The translations under genes and the position numbers were made by a program. The notes beneath the pieces were generated by a model. The model was given only the letters and a program-made list of their open reading frames with translations. It did no database searches and had not been told where the DNA came from. From Dehalococcoidia bacterium (lineage in GTDB: Bacteria; Chloroflexota; Dehalococcoidia; Lucifugimonadales; UBA6952), in NCBI GenBank assembly GCA_022450525.1, contig JAKUQA010000003.1:1-64000 (forward strand): 64,000 nt of DNA, given 5' to 3'. Positions 8,667 through 16,372 of the stretch are shown piece by piece; the first letter of the stretch is position 1; each line of letters begins with the position of its first letter.

Positions 8667-10124
8667 TTATTCCAAACCGTATGTTTCCCATTTATTCGTT
8701 ACTAGATCTTTTATTTCTTGAGACATAATTATGTCGTTTGGCCATTTTTTAAGTCCCGATTCTCCTTCAATTTTACGTGTTGCATCAATCCCAAGTTTTC
8801 CTCCGAAGGCAAAGCTTGTCATTGTATGGTCTAGATCGTCAGTAGGACCTTTTAATGTAATAACATCTCTATCTGGAGCAATGTTATTTGTTACTCTCCA
8901 CAATAACTCAGAGCTGTTATTTAGATCTACATCTTCATCTACTACAATGATTATTTTTGCTAAACTCAATAAACCTAAACCCCACAATGCATACATGACT
9001 TTATATGCTTGGCCTGGGTATGATTTCTTTATAGAAACAATAACCAAGTTGTGAAATATTCCTTCTGCAGGCATCTTCATATCACGTATTTCAGGAATCG
9101 CCATTTGTATTATTGGTAAAAATAATTTTCCTGTCATACTCCCCATGACATAATCCTCTTTAGGCGGAATACCAACAATAGTTGATATATAAGTGGGATT
9201 TTTTTTATGAGTAATTGCTTTAACATGAAATACAGGGTAAGGTTCCTTACCAGAATAATAACCAGTATGATCTCCAAAAGGACCTTCATCGCGCATTTCT
9301 TCAGTATCAACATACCCTTCTAATATTATTTCCGATGAAGCAGGTACTTCCAAGTTATTTGTGATGCATTTTACCATTTTAACATTGGTATCTTTGAGAA
9401 ACCCAGCAAGCATCATTTCATCAATTTGTGGTGGTAACGGAGCCGAACCTGTCCACATTGTTGCAGGGTCTGCTCCTATTGCAACTGAAACATCAATATA
9501 CCGTTTTCCAGCTTCTTTAGCTTTTGCCATGTGGCTTTTACCAACTTTATGTGTTTGCCAGTGCATTCCTGTAGTATTTTTATCATATACTTGCATTCTA
9601 TAAGTTCCCACATTTCTTATGTTTGTTATGGGGTCACGTGTAAATACTAGAGGCATGGTAATAAATGGGCCAGCATCTTCTGGCCAACAAGTCATAAGTG
9701 GAAATTTATATAAATCGACATCATTATCTTTATAAATTACTTCTTGGCATTCTGCATGTTTAGTAGATTTCGGAAGGACTACTCGCAATGAAAATAAATT
9801 CTTCAAAAGATTTATTTTATCCGAAATTGTTTTCGGAGGATTTTCAACATTCGATAATAATATTTTTATTTTATTTACAAGTTCAGTTGGGTTTTCTACT
9901 CCAAGACCCCAGCACATTCTTTGCTCTGTACCAAATAAATTAATCAATAAAGGAAAATCAGAACCAGTGACATTTTCAAACAGCAGTGCTGGACCGGAGC
10001 TCTTAAATACGCGATCAACAATTTCTGTTATTTCCAAATTTGAATCAACAGTTGTGGTGATTCTTTTTAATTCATCACGTTTTTCTAAAAAATCAATAAA
10101 TTCATTTAGGTTATTAAAATTCAA
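8667..10124 (-). CDS. UbiD-family decarboxylase (MqnL-like)
   Basis: Prenyl-FMN-dependent decarboxylase of 485 aa. NVGTYRMQVYDKNTTGMHWQ and HKVGKSHMAKAKEAGK bind the cofactor and Mn/K. EMRDEGPFGDHTGYYSG holds the acid residues of the active site, and FAFGGKLGIDATRK is the C-terminal signature. It leads an operon with UbiA-, UbiX- and MenG-type genes, so prenylated dihydroxynaphthoate is the likely substrate (MqnL). The start is TTG (10124-10122) backed by AAAGGAA at 10137-10131. UbiD relatives decarboxylate many aromatic acids, so substrate is inferred from context. Confidence 0.92.
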   Translation of the reverse strand: MNFNNLNEFIDFLEKRDELKRITTTVDSNLEITEIVDRVFKSSGPALLFENVTGSDFPLLINLFGTEQRMCWGLGVENPTELVNKIKILLSNVENPPKTISDKINLLKNLFSLRVVLPKSTKHAECQEVIYKDNDVDLYKFPLMTCWPEDAGPFITMPLVFTRDPITNIRNVGTYRMQVYDKNTTGMHWQTHKVGKSHMAKAKEAGKRYIDVSVAIGADPATMWTGSAPLPPQIDEMMLAGFLKDTNVKMVKCITNNLEVPASSEIILEGYVDTEEMRDEGPFGDHTGYYSGKEPYPVFHVKAITHKKNPTYISTIVGIPPKEDYVMGSMTGKLFLPIIQMAIPEIRDMKMPAEGIFHNLVIVSIKKSYPGQAYKVMYALWGLGLLSLAKIIIVVDEDVDLNNSSELLWRVTNNIAPDRDVITLKGPTDDLDHTMTSFAFGGKLGIDATRKIEGESGLKKWPNDIIMSQEIKDLVTNKWETYGLE

Positions 10125-10160
10125 TAGAAATTCCTTTAGTATTTAATAATATCTACATAT

Positions 10161-10189
10161 ATTTTAATCGGTTAATCTAAATAGTTCAA
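10161..10189 (-). promoter_or_regulatory. Promoter of the UbiD-UbiA-UbiX-MenG operon
   Basis: Reading leftward, TTGAAC (10189-10184) and TAAAAT (10166-10161) are separated by 17 bp. Transcription would start near 10154, about 30 bases before the TTG start codon of the UbiD-like gene. Both boxes match the sigma-70 consensus well. No other gene lies between. Confidence 0.6.
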
Positions 10190-10219
10190 AATATTTGATC
10201 AAATTAGTAATTTACACCC

Positions 10220-10369
10220 CTATATCGTCCGTCTACTCAGTTGTATACCAGCCATGTTATACGTCAACTCTCCATTCCATATAATATTTGCCTATTCCCT
10301 GAAGACACTAATAACTTGAGAGTTAACCCCTAACATCCTAGGTAATTCTTCTAAATTTATTCGCTGCAT
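10220..10369 (-). pseudogene. Short interrupted reading frame, possible gene remnant
   Basis: On the minus strand an almost perfect ribosome binding site, AGGAGGAG (10380-10373), lies just before an ATG at 10369. The frame encodes 25 aa (MQRINLEELPRMLGVNSQV and so on), stops at TAG (10294-10292), then stays open for 23 more codons (including NIIWNGELTYNMAG) to a second TAG at 10220. The composition looks protein-like on both sides of the first stop. It may be the remains of a longer gene or a real micro-protein. I do not recognise the family. Confidence 0.35.
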
Positions 10370-10386
10370 ATGCTCCTCCTATTGTG

Positions 10387-10414
10387 TTGACATAATTGGT
10401 TTGTGATATATACT
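10387..10414 (+). promoter_or_regulatory. Promoter of the HTH-protein gene
   Basis: A perfect -35 box TTGACA (10387-10392) and TATACT (10409-10414) are separated by 16 bp. A second -10-like TATAAT lies at 10428-10433. Transcription would start near 10421, inside the first copy of the repeat at 10419-10485. Confidence 0.65.
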
Positions 10415-10418
10415 AATC

Positions 10419-10485
10419 TTATTACTGTATAATGTTTATATATATATAGTAATAAGAGAAATAATGTAATAAAATATAGTAATAA
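10419..10485. repeat. Three copies of AGTAATAA at 29-30 bp spacing, operator-like
   Basis: The octamer AGTAATAA occurs inverted at 10419-10426 (as TTATTACT) and direct at 10448-10455 and 10478-10485. The two direct copies extend to an identical 12-mer, ATATAGTAATAA (10444-10455 and 10474-10485). Start-to-start distances are 29 and 30 bp, close to three helical turns. The first copy covers the predicted transcription start, and the last ends on the A of the start codon of the HTH gene. This layout suits binding by a regulator, perhaps the HTH protein itself. The region is AT-rich, so chance must be considered. Confidence 0.45.
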
Positions 10486-11426
10486 TGACTGATAAACAAT
10501 TTAGATATGAGCTAAGGTTACTAGGCCTCAGAGGGCATAATGAAAATACTCTTAGGCTGATTGTAGACGGCTTATCCAGGCAGTTGCCAGTTAGACAAAT
10601 TTCTCAGAGCACTGGTGTGACTGAAAAGACAATCACAAAGATGAAATCTAAAGCTGGTGCTATTGCAGGACTTTTATCACGTAGAGAAGGAAATGCTACC
10701 TCCAATGTTAATGAAAAACACAATTTTATTTATAATTCTGATCACCAGAAACCCATTGATTCCAATCGCAGAAGAGGAGGTATCCAGAGTTCCCGCTATG
10801 ATGTCTACGGAGAGCAAAGACTTCAGATAATGGAGGGGTTAGAGAGTAGAGTCCCTCGAGAAAAATGGAATGTTCAGTATCTAAAAAAGATTGGGTTTAA
10901 AGAGAACATATCCATAGCTATGATCTCTGAGCATGACAGTATTGAAATGTATCGAACCCGGGCTGTACAAACATTTCCTTCCGCATATATACAAGAAAGT
11001 GAATATGAGAAACGTGTTGCGATGGGGATTCTTACCCCTAGTATCCAACAACAAGAAATTCTACCTCCAGTTATAAAGTTAGCAATGTTCACATCATTTA
11101 ATAGATATGTTGAATTGTTTTATATCGTCATATTCCAAGAGATAGTCCAAGATTCAGATGTAATACCTCCAGAATATACACGCACTGCACTCCAAATAAT
11201 TATTAAGGGTTTATATGATGACCCATTAGCTGTGAGAACAGGTGAGGCAATGATTAGGTATTCTATCTGGCGTTCTAATCAAATATACAGAGAAGGATTT
11301 GTTAATTCCTTGCGACCTTGGAAATCCACAAAGCAACAGCTCGATAGATATATTGCAGCTATAGACAAGATGGTAAAGAGTAACAAAATGTATCTCGAAA
11401 AACTAAATAGTGATGTTTTTTATTAA
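10485..11426 (+). CDS. Unrecognised 313-aa protein with N-terminal helix-turn-helix
   Basis: I do not recognise the family. Residues about 20-55 (ENTLRLIVDGLSRQLPVRQI and STGVTEKTITKMKSKAG) read as a helix-turn-helix of the kind found in transposase, recombinase and regulator N-termini. Residues 60-115 are a polar, probably disordered linker (SNVNEKHNF, SNRRRGGIQSS). The rest is predicted mostly helical and ends with a charged segment (KMVKSNKMYLEKLNS). No DDE or tyrosine-recombinase catalytic signature was seen. The gene looks G+C-richer than its neighbours. It is followed 18 bp later by a 65-aa gene with its own ribosome binding site. DNA binding is likely, and the purpose is unknown. Confidence 0.7.
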   Translation: MTDKQFRYELRLLGLRGHNENTLRLIVDGLSRQLPVRQISQSTGVTEKTITKMKSKAGAIAGLLSRREGNATSNVNEKHNFIYNSDHQKPIDSNRRRGGIQSSRYDVYGEQRLQIMEGLESRVPREKWNVQYLKKIGFKENISIAMISEHDSIEMYRTRAVQTFPSAYIQESEYEKRVAMGILTPSIQQQEILPPVIKLAMFTSFNRYVELFYIVIFQEIVQDSDVIPPEYTRTALQIIIKGLYDDPLAVRTGEAMIRYSIWRSNQIYREGFVNSLRPWKSTKQQLDRYIAAIDKMVKSNKMYLEKLNSDVFY

Positions 11427-11444
11427 GAAAGGAGAGAATAACTG

Positions 11445-11642
11445 ATGTCTAAAAAAAACAAGAATGACGGCTCAGAATTGCACGATAAGGGCAAAAAGAA
11501 ACGGAATGAACAAATATCCAATCGAAGGGAAGGTCCATATAAAGAATCTGTAATTCAAAAACAATCTATTAAAAGTTTTAAGCTGGACTACGATATATGG
11601 ACTGGAGACCCAGTAGAAATAAGTGTTGCTGAAAGGAATTAG
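11445..11642 (+). CDS. Unrecognised 65-aa basic protein paired with the HTH gene
   Basis: A short protein with a lysine/arginine/asparagine-rich first half (MSKKNKNDGS, KGKKKRNEQISNRRE) and a more ordered end (SFKLDYDIWTGDPVEISVAE). A good ribosome binding site, AAAGGAGAG (11429-11437), sits before the ATG, which supports real translation. It follows the HTH gene by 18 bp and is probably co-transcribed. The charged N-terminus suggests nucleic-acid or protein contact. I know no family for it. Confidence 0.6.
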   Translation: MSKKNKNDGSELHDKGKKKRNEQISNRREGPYKESVIQKQSIKSFKLDYDIWTGDPVEISVAERN

Positions 11643-11688
11643 ACACCCTATACATTAGTTTTGGCTCCTGTGGCAAGTCTAATATACA

Positions 11689-11716
11689 TAGACATAGTAT
11701 AGTATATAGGTATAAT
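11689..11716 (+). promoter_or_regulatory. Possible promoter of the dehydratase-plsX-fabG operon
   Basis: TAGACA (11689-11694) and TATAAT (11711-11716) with 16 bp between. A second TATAAT at 11786-11791 is nearer the first gene and would give a leader of only about 18 bases. Either or both could serve the operon starting at 11816. Confidence 0.45.
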
Positions 11717-11815
11717 ATCTTAGAAATTTATTAATAGAATCAAATGGCATATAGGTATGATTATGGATACCATTAATGCAAATTGTATAATAATACGTGA
11801 AATCTTTTAATAGAG

Positions 11816-12199
11816 GTGAAAGTTATTTTTTTAAATAAAAAAATACAATTCAATTTAAATATAAATTCTGATCAAGTAAATAAATATTACAAAGCAGTTG
11901 ATCATTATGAAAAAAATAGTACTGAGAAAGAATCATTACCATTTCTATATCTATTATCAATAAGTATTAAAACTATTTTAGATCGTTTTAATTTCCCTTC
12001 AGGCACAATACATATGGCTCAGACACTATCAAATTTAGCTGTACAAGATATTACAGAGTCTAGTTATGTAGCTAATGCAGAAATAATTCAAGAAAACCAA
12101 AGAACTAATGCTACTGTTTTAAAGGTTGCATTTAATATAGAAAAAAAAGGGTTTGGAACTATTGTTAAAGGTTCTACTACATTAATGATTCCGGAATAA
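11816..12199 (+). CDS. Hot-dog-fold protein, probable non-catalytic dehydratase subunit (HadA-like)
   Basis: 127 aa. It directly precedes a MaoC-type hydratase (4 bp apart), and the arrangement recalls the HadA/HadB pairs of mycobacterial FAS-II. The sequence (FPFSG-like FNFPSGTIHMAQ, then VANAEIIQENQR and GTIVKGSTTLMIP) fits a hot-dog fold, but the D...H catalytic motif of R-hydratases is not visible. A structural or substrate-binding partner role is therefore inferred. The start is GTG at 11816. An in-frame stop lies six codons upstream and no ATG is available near it. The ribosome binding site is poor, so a short or nearly leaderless transcript is possible. Confidence 0.6.
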   Translation: MKVIFLNKKIQFNLNINSDQVNKYYKAVDHYEKNSTEKESLPFLYLLSISIKTILDRFNFPSGTIHMAQTLSNLAVQDITESSYVANAEIIQENQRTNATVLKVAFNIEKKGFGTIVKGSTTLMIPE

Positions 12200-12203
12200 A
12201 GTT

Positions 12204-12629
12204 ATGCAAAAAACTATCGGCGAAATATATACATCAAATAGTATAATTATCGAACAAACTCAGATTAATAAATATGCTGAAGCTTCAGGGGATGATAATC
12301 CAATTCATTTAGACCAAGACTTTGCACAAAAAAGTAACTTTGGGGGTATTGTTGCACATGGTATGTTGGTGTTGGCTCAAATTTCGGAGTTGTTAACAAG
12401 TATATTTGGAATTAATTGGATAAATAATGGCTATTTAGATGTTAGATTTCGTCGGCCAGTGTTTGTTAAAGACTCAATTCAATCTATAATTGAAATTACT
12501 TCGATAGAATCTATCAATGATAAAAATGAAATTAACTGTAAAGTTTCATGCGTAAAAAATAATGATGAATCGGTAATTGTTGGTACAGCAAAAATATATA
12601 TGATCTATAAAGAATTAAAGGGTGATTGA
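12204..12629 (+). CDS. MaoC-family (R)-specific dehydratase (HadB-like)
   Basis: 141-aa hot-dog-fold hydratase. The catalytic R-hydratase motif is plain: ASGDDNPIHLDQDFA, followed by FGGIVAHGML, giving the Asp/His pair. YLDVRFRRPVFVKDSI is the typical second strand. Lying between the HadA-like gene and plsX-fabG, it most likely dehydrates (3R)-hydroxyacyl-ACP in fatty-acid elongation, in place of FabZ. Its stop codon is immediately followed by the plsX start. Confidence 0.88.
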   Translation: MQKTIGEIYTSNSIIIEQTQINKYAEASGDDNPIHLDQDFAQKSNFGGIVAHGMLVLAQISELLTSIFGINWINNGYLDVRFRRPVFVKDSIQSIIEITSIESINDKNEINCKVSCVKNNDESVIVGTAKIYMIYKELKGD

Positions 12630-13613
12630 ATGTTTAGTGTAGCTTTAGATGCCATGGGTGGCGATTATGGACCAAGTGAGACTATTGAAGCCGCTTTAAA
12701 AGTTATTAATGATTATGGATATACAGTTTATCTTGTTGGCGTGGAATCACAGATATCAAATATTCTTGCCGATAAACATTATGATAAATCTCTGATTCAT
12801 GTTATCAATGCTGATGATGTTATTGAAGATAATGATAATCCTTTAAAAGCATTAAGAGAAAAACCAAATGCTTCTATAATCCAAGCTGTGAATTTAGCAA
12901 AAGAAGGTACTGTTGATGCAGTAGTTAGCATGGGGTCTACTGGAGCATCTATGGCAAGTGCATCGCTGATTCTAGGTTTGCTTGAAGGTATAGAAAGGCC
13001 AGCTATTGGCGGCCCAATGTTGGGCTCATTATCAGATGTTGTATTTTTAGATGTTGGTAGTAACTTGGATTGTAGACCTTCACAATTACTTGGTTTTGGT
13101 GCAATAGGTACAGTTTTTTCTGCAAATATACAAGGGAAAAATAACCCACGAGTTGGTTTATTAAATGTTGGAACAGAATCAAATAAAGGAAATAAACAAA
13201 TAAAAGATGCATATGAATTATTTGAAAAGAGTTCATTAAATTTTATTGGCAATATTGAGAGTGTTGATTTATTTTCCGACAAAGTTGACGTTGCAATTTG
13301 TGATGGATTCATAGGCAATATTCTTTTGAAATACACCGAAGGAATTGGTTATGCCATAATAAACAAAATAGGATCTATGGTTGCAGATTTTCTTCCTCCT
13401 GAATTAGTACAGAAATTATATAAAGAAATAGCTGATAAAATGAATGTTGCTGAAGTCGGTGGTGGAGGACCATTATTTGGTGTAAACGGTATAGTAATTG
13501 TCGGTCATGGACGCTCCAAATCAGATAGTATTGCAAATGGTATTTTATTAGCAAAAAGAGCGTATGATGTTGAATTAACTAATCTTATTAAAAAGGCAAT
13601 AGATACTGTCTAG
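12630..13613 (+). CDS. plsX: Phosphate acyltransferase PlsX
   Basis: Converts acyl-ACP to acyl phosphate for phospholipid synthesis, 327 aa. The N-terminus VALDAMGGDYGPSE is the family signature. AVVSMGSTGASMASA, RPAIGGPMLGS, LDVGSNLDCRP and LLNVGTESNKGN are all conserved PlsX blocks, as is VAICDGFIGNILLK. Acyl phosphate would be used by PlsY, and the later acyltransferase PlsC is at 56751. The gene abuts the MaoC-type dehydratase with no gap. Confidence 0.96.
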   Translation: MFSVALDAMGGDYGPSETIEAALKVINDYGYTVYLVGVESQISNILADKHYDKSLIHVINADDVIEDNDNPLKALREKPNASIIQAVNLAKEGTVDAVVSMGSTGASMASASLILGLLEGIERPAIGGPMLGSLSDVVFLDVGSNLDCRPSQLLGFGAIGTVFSANIQGKNNPRVGLLNVGTESNKGNKQIKDAYELFEKSSLNFIGNIESVDLFSDKVDVAICDGFIGNILLKYTEGIGYAIINKIGSMVADFLPPELVQKLYKEIADKMNVAEVGGGGPLFGVNGIVIVGHGRSKSDSIANGILLAKRAYDVELTNLIKKAIDTV

Positions 13614-13622
13614 AGGATAAAT

Positions 13623-14372
13623 ATGATAAGTGAAAATAATAAAGTTGCATTAATTACTGGTGGTGCTCGAGGAATTGGAAAGAGTATTGTCTTGAATATG
13701 GCTCGAAATAATTACGATATTATTATTAATTATAATCAATCCCATGAAGCTGCAAATGAATTAGCAAAAGAAGTCAATAATATTAGTGATAGTAAAGTGA
13801 AGGTGATACAGGCTGATGTTTCTGAAGAATTAGAAGTGCAAAAAATGTTTTTAGAAATATCGAATGAATTTTCAGGTGTAGATGTTTTAATTAATAATGC
13901 TGGAATAACCAAAGATGGTTTATCGATGCGTATGAAAACTGAAGATTGGGATAGTGTTATTAATACAAATTTAAGAGGGTCATACCTTTGTTCACAAAAT
14001 GCTATCAAATCAATGATGTCTAACAGATGGGGTAGAATAATTAACATTTCTTCAGTAATTGGATTACATGGTAATTTGGGGCAATCAAATTATGCTGCAT
14101 CTAAAGCTGGATTAATTGGGTTAACGAAATCAATGTCAAAGGAATTAGCTTCAAGAAATATAACTGTAAATGCTATTGCTCCAGGATTTATTAAGACTGA
14201 AATGGTTGAAACAATATCAGAGAAAATGCAAGAGGGTATTCTTTCTAGAATTTCGATGAATCGGTTTGGCGAAAGCGATGATGTTGCATTTTTAGTAGAA
14301 TTTTTAGCTTCAGAAAAAGCCAGCTATATAACTGGACAGGTTATTACAGTTGATGGTGGACTAGCTCTTTAA
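13623..14372 (+). CDS. fabG: 3-oxoacyl-ACP reductase FabG
   Basis: NADPH-dependent short-chain dehydrogenase of fatty-acid elongation, 249 aa. The cofactor loop is TGGARGIGKS, then NNAGITKDGLSMRM. Catalytic Ser lies in INISSVIG and Tyr/Lys in NYAASKAG. GQVITVDGGLAL is the usual C-terminus. It lies 9 bp after plsX in a lipid-synthesis operon, which separates it from the many catabolic SDRs. Its stop overlaps the convergent ygfZ stop by 4 bp. Confidence 0.93.
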   Translation: MISENNKVALITGGARGIGKSIVLNMARNNYDIIINYNQSHEAANELAKEVNNISDSKVKVIQADVSEELEVQKMFLEISNEFSGVDVLINNAGITKDGLSMRMKTEDWDSVINTNLRGSYLCSQNAIKSMMSNRWGRIINISSVIGLHGNLGQSNYAASKAGLIGLTKSMSKELASRNITVNAIAPGFIKTEMVETISEKMQEGILSRISMNRFGESDDVAFLVEFLASEKASYITGQVITVDGGLAL

Positions 14373-15331
14373 GCTATAGAATTTGGAAGCTCAGTTTCAA
14401 GAATTTCTGCCGTACCTATTGATTCACTGTTTTGATCTACTAATTGATATGTTTTACCAATTTCACAATACTTTTTATTAATCACCCCAAGAGCGATTTT
14501 ATTTGTATTATCTACTGAAGTTATAATTCCAATATCATCATCTGCGAATTTAATTTTGGTGTTATGTTTATGGTCTTCGAGTTTAATAGAAAGCTTTTTT
14601 AGAAATTTTTGGACTTTTTCGTAAGTATTTAGTCTTAGAATGACTTCCTGGCCTATATAACAACCTTTGTTCATATTTATAAGGTAATTTAAATTAATTT
14701 CCCAAGGATTGAAATCATCATTAATTTCTCTGTCTAGTCGGGGTATACCTTCATTTATCCTTATATAATCATATTGATAATCATTCAGGATTTCTATGTT
14801 AGGTTTTACTTTTGATAAAGAATTGATAATGTCTTCTTTCTTATTCGCTGGTACTAGTAAATCATATCCAATGTGTCCAGTTGGATCAGTTCTCATAATC
14901 AAACAACTACTGCCATCAATCTCAAGTGACTCGCAAGTGAATTTGTCAATTGTTGGTTTTTGTATGAGATGTTCGGTCCAATTATCCCCAATTAATGTAA
15001 TAAGATTAAATTCGGAATTTATATTTACTAAGGAAATGTCTTCTATAAAAGTGTAGGTGTCGATCCAGTCGATCACTTCTTGTGAATTATTTTTGCTCGT
15101 AAACATTAGTGTTTTTGAACCGAGTTGAAAAAGTGTAATAACATCAATGACTCTACCTTTGTTATTTGTAAGAATTGTAGAGTCGCCGTGGTTTATGTTT
15201 AAATCATCAACTTTATTGCTGGATAAACGATTAAGTAAATCTAGAGAGTCTTTTCCAGTGAGTTCATAAATTCCAAGATATGAACGATCGAAGATGTATT
15301 GCTGACTTTTTGTAGATAATTTATTTACCAT
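14369..15331 (-). CDS. ygfZ: YgfZ/GcvT-like Fe-S maintenance protein
   Basis: A folate-binding GcvT-fold protein of 320 aa. The YgfZ signature KGCYIGQEVILRL is present near residue 220, with the single conserved cysteine. YgfZ/IBA57 proteins help build or repair [4Fe-4S] clusters in enzymes such as radical-SAM proteins. The adjacent iscA-like gene, 6 bp upstream in the same direction, supports that role. The true GcvT is the separate gene at 20073. The fold is shared, but the KGC motif separates the two. Confidence 0.88.
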   Translation of the reverse strand: MVNKLSTKSQQYIFDRSYLGIYELTGKDSLDLLNRLSSNKVDDLNINHGDSTILTNNKGRVIDVITLFQLGSKTLMFTSKNNSQEVIDWIDTYTFIEDISLVNINSEFNLITLIGDNWTEHLIQKPTIDKFTCESLEIDGSSCLIMRTDPTGHIGYDLLVPANKKEDIINSLSKVKPNIEILNDYQYDYIRINEGIPRLDREINDDFNPWEINLNYLINMNKGCYIGQEVILRLNTYEKVQKFLKKLSIKLEDHKHNTKIKFADDDIGIITSVDNTNKIALGVINKKYCEIGKTYQLVDQNSESIGTAEILETELPNSIA

Positions 15332-15337
15332 AAAACT

Positions 15338-15673
15338 CTAGACAGAAAATGATGTCCCACAACCACAAGTAGTTTTGGCATTAGGGTTGCTGAAAACAAA
15401 TCCTTTTCCATTCAATCCACCAGAATAATCTAATATGGTTCCTGCAAGAAAAATATAACTTTTTTTATCAATAAGTATAGTTATACCGTGTTCTTCGATG
15501 ACTTTATCTGTTTCTAGAGATTCGCTATCTATACTGAGGTCGTAAGTCAATCCCGAACAACCTCCCCCCTTAACTCCTACGCGTAGTGAAACATTTTCTT
15601 CAGATTCACGTCCTGTGAAATCACGAACATGCTTAGCGGCATTCTCAGTTATTGTTATTGTTAATGGTGTCAT
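15338..15673 (-). CDS. A-type Fe-S carrier (IscA/ErpA/HesB family)
   Basis: 111-aa A-type carrier that delivers Fe-S clusters to apoproteins. The three conserved cysteines are Cys39 (GGCSGLTYDL), Cys103 and Cys105 (CGCGTSFSV), the usual C-x63-C-x-C spacing. The ending SFSV is typical of ErpA-like proteins. It forms a two-gene unit with ygfZ, a sensible functional pair. I cannot decide between IscA, SufA and ErpA. Confidence 0.93.
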   Translation of the reverse strand: MTPLTITITENAAKHVRDFTGRESEENVSLRVGVKGGGCSGLTYDLSIDSESLETDKVIEEHGITILIDKKSYIFLAGTILDYSGGLNGKGFVFSNPNAKTTCGCGTSFSV

Positions 15674-15763
15674 AACCCATCCTACTTTAATTTTACTTCA
15701 GAGTTTATTATTGGGATTTATTTTAGTCAATATATTTATTTATAATAATGGTATACTTAATGT

Positions 15764-16342
15764 ATGTTTAAATTATACACTAAATATGGAGATAATGGTG
15801 AAACTGGGTTGCTGTATGGAGGAAGAGTATCAAAAGATGATATTCGATGTAATTCCTATGGGACTGTTGATGAGATAATTTCATCTTTAGGTCTAGCCAG
15901 ATCTTTCTCAACAAGTGAAGAAGTAAGTAAATATCTTAGAGTTATTCAAGTAGAGTTGTTTACGGTTGGATCAGAACTGGCAACCGATATTAGTATGTAT
16001 GAAACAATGAAGTCTAATTTTAAAGTGATTGGGCAAGATAATATTGATTATTTGGAAAAACTTTTAGATTACATTACTCCAAAACTAGAATTACCACGAT
16101 CTTTTGTTATTCCAGGATCTAATTCGTGTTCTGCTGCAATAGATGTTAGTCGATCTGTTGCCAGACGAGCTGAAAGACTAGTAGTAAATATGCACGAACA
16201 GAATTTATTAAATAATGATCTAATACTAGTTTATTTAAATCGTTTAGCTGACACACTTTTTGCACTAGCAAGATATTCTGAAATCGAGTCAGGGTTTGAT
16301 TCCTTGGATAAAGCAAAAATTGATTATAATCTAGGGAAATAG
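15764..16342 (+). CDS. Cob(I)alamin adenosyltransferase, PduO type
   Basis: Makes adenosylcobalamin from cob(I)alamin and ATP, 192 aa. The ATP-binding N-terminus KYGDNGETGLLYGGRVSKDD and YGTVDEIISSLGLAR are the PduO/MMAB signature. SCSAAIDVSRSVARRAERLV and VYLNRLADTLFALARY form the second cobalamin/ATP contact. A B12-dependent enzyme such as methylmalonyl-CoA mutase is implied elsewhere in the genome. It stands alone, 24 bp before the his genes. Confidence 0.94.
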   Translation: MFKLYTKYGDNGETGLLYGGRVSKDDIRCNSYGTVDEIISSLGLARSFSTSEEVSKYLRVIQVELFTVGSELATDISMYETMKSNFKVIGQDNIDYLEKLLDYITPKLELPRSFVIPGSNSCSAAIDVSRSVARRAERLVVNMHEQNLLNNDLILVYLNRLADTLFALARYSEIESGFDSLDKAKIDYNLGK

Positions 16343-16372
16343 TATCTATAAATAAATCTTTGGAGTGTGAAT

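Larger units (their letters stand above)
10125..10484. other. 360-bp non-coding region between two divergent units
   Basis: The longest gap in the window. It holds the promoter of the leftward UbiD operon (10161-10189), a short broken reading frame with a strong ribosome binding site on the minus strand (10220-10369), the promoter of the rightward HTH gene (10387-10414) and a phased repeat (10419-10485). The stretch 10210-10380 looks richer in G+C than its neighbours, as does the HTH gene, which fits acquired DNA. Confidence 0.6.

Noticed and set aside
10211-11655. Flanking direct repeat of the HTH island (ACACCCCTATA at about 10215 and ACACCCTATA at about 11643)
   Set aside because: The copies differ by an indel, are only about 10 bp, and lie inside rather than at evident junctions. 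Not enough for an attachment-site claim.
12797-13336. Long open frame on the minus strand opposite plsX
   Set aside because: It lies wholly within plsX, whose conserved blocks fill the plus strand. The opposite frame has no recognisable domain.
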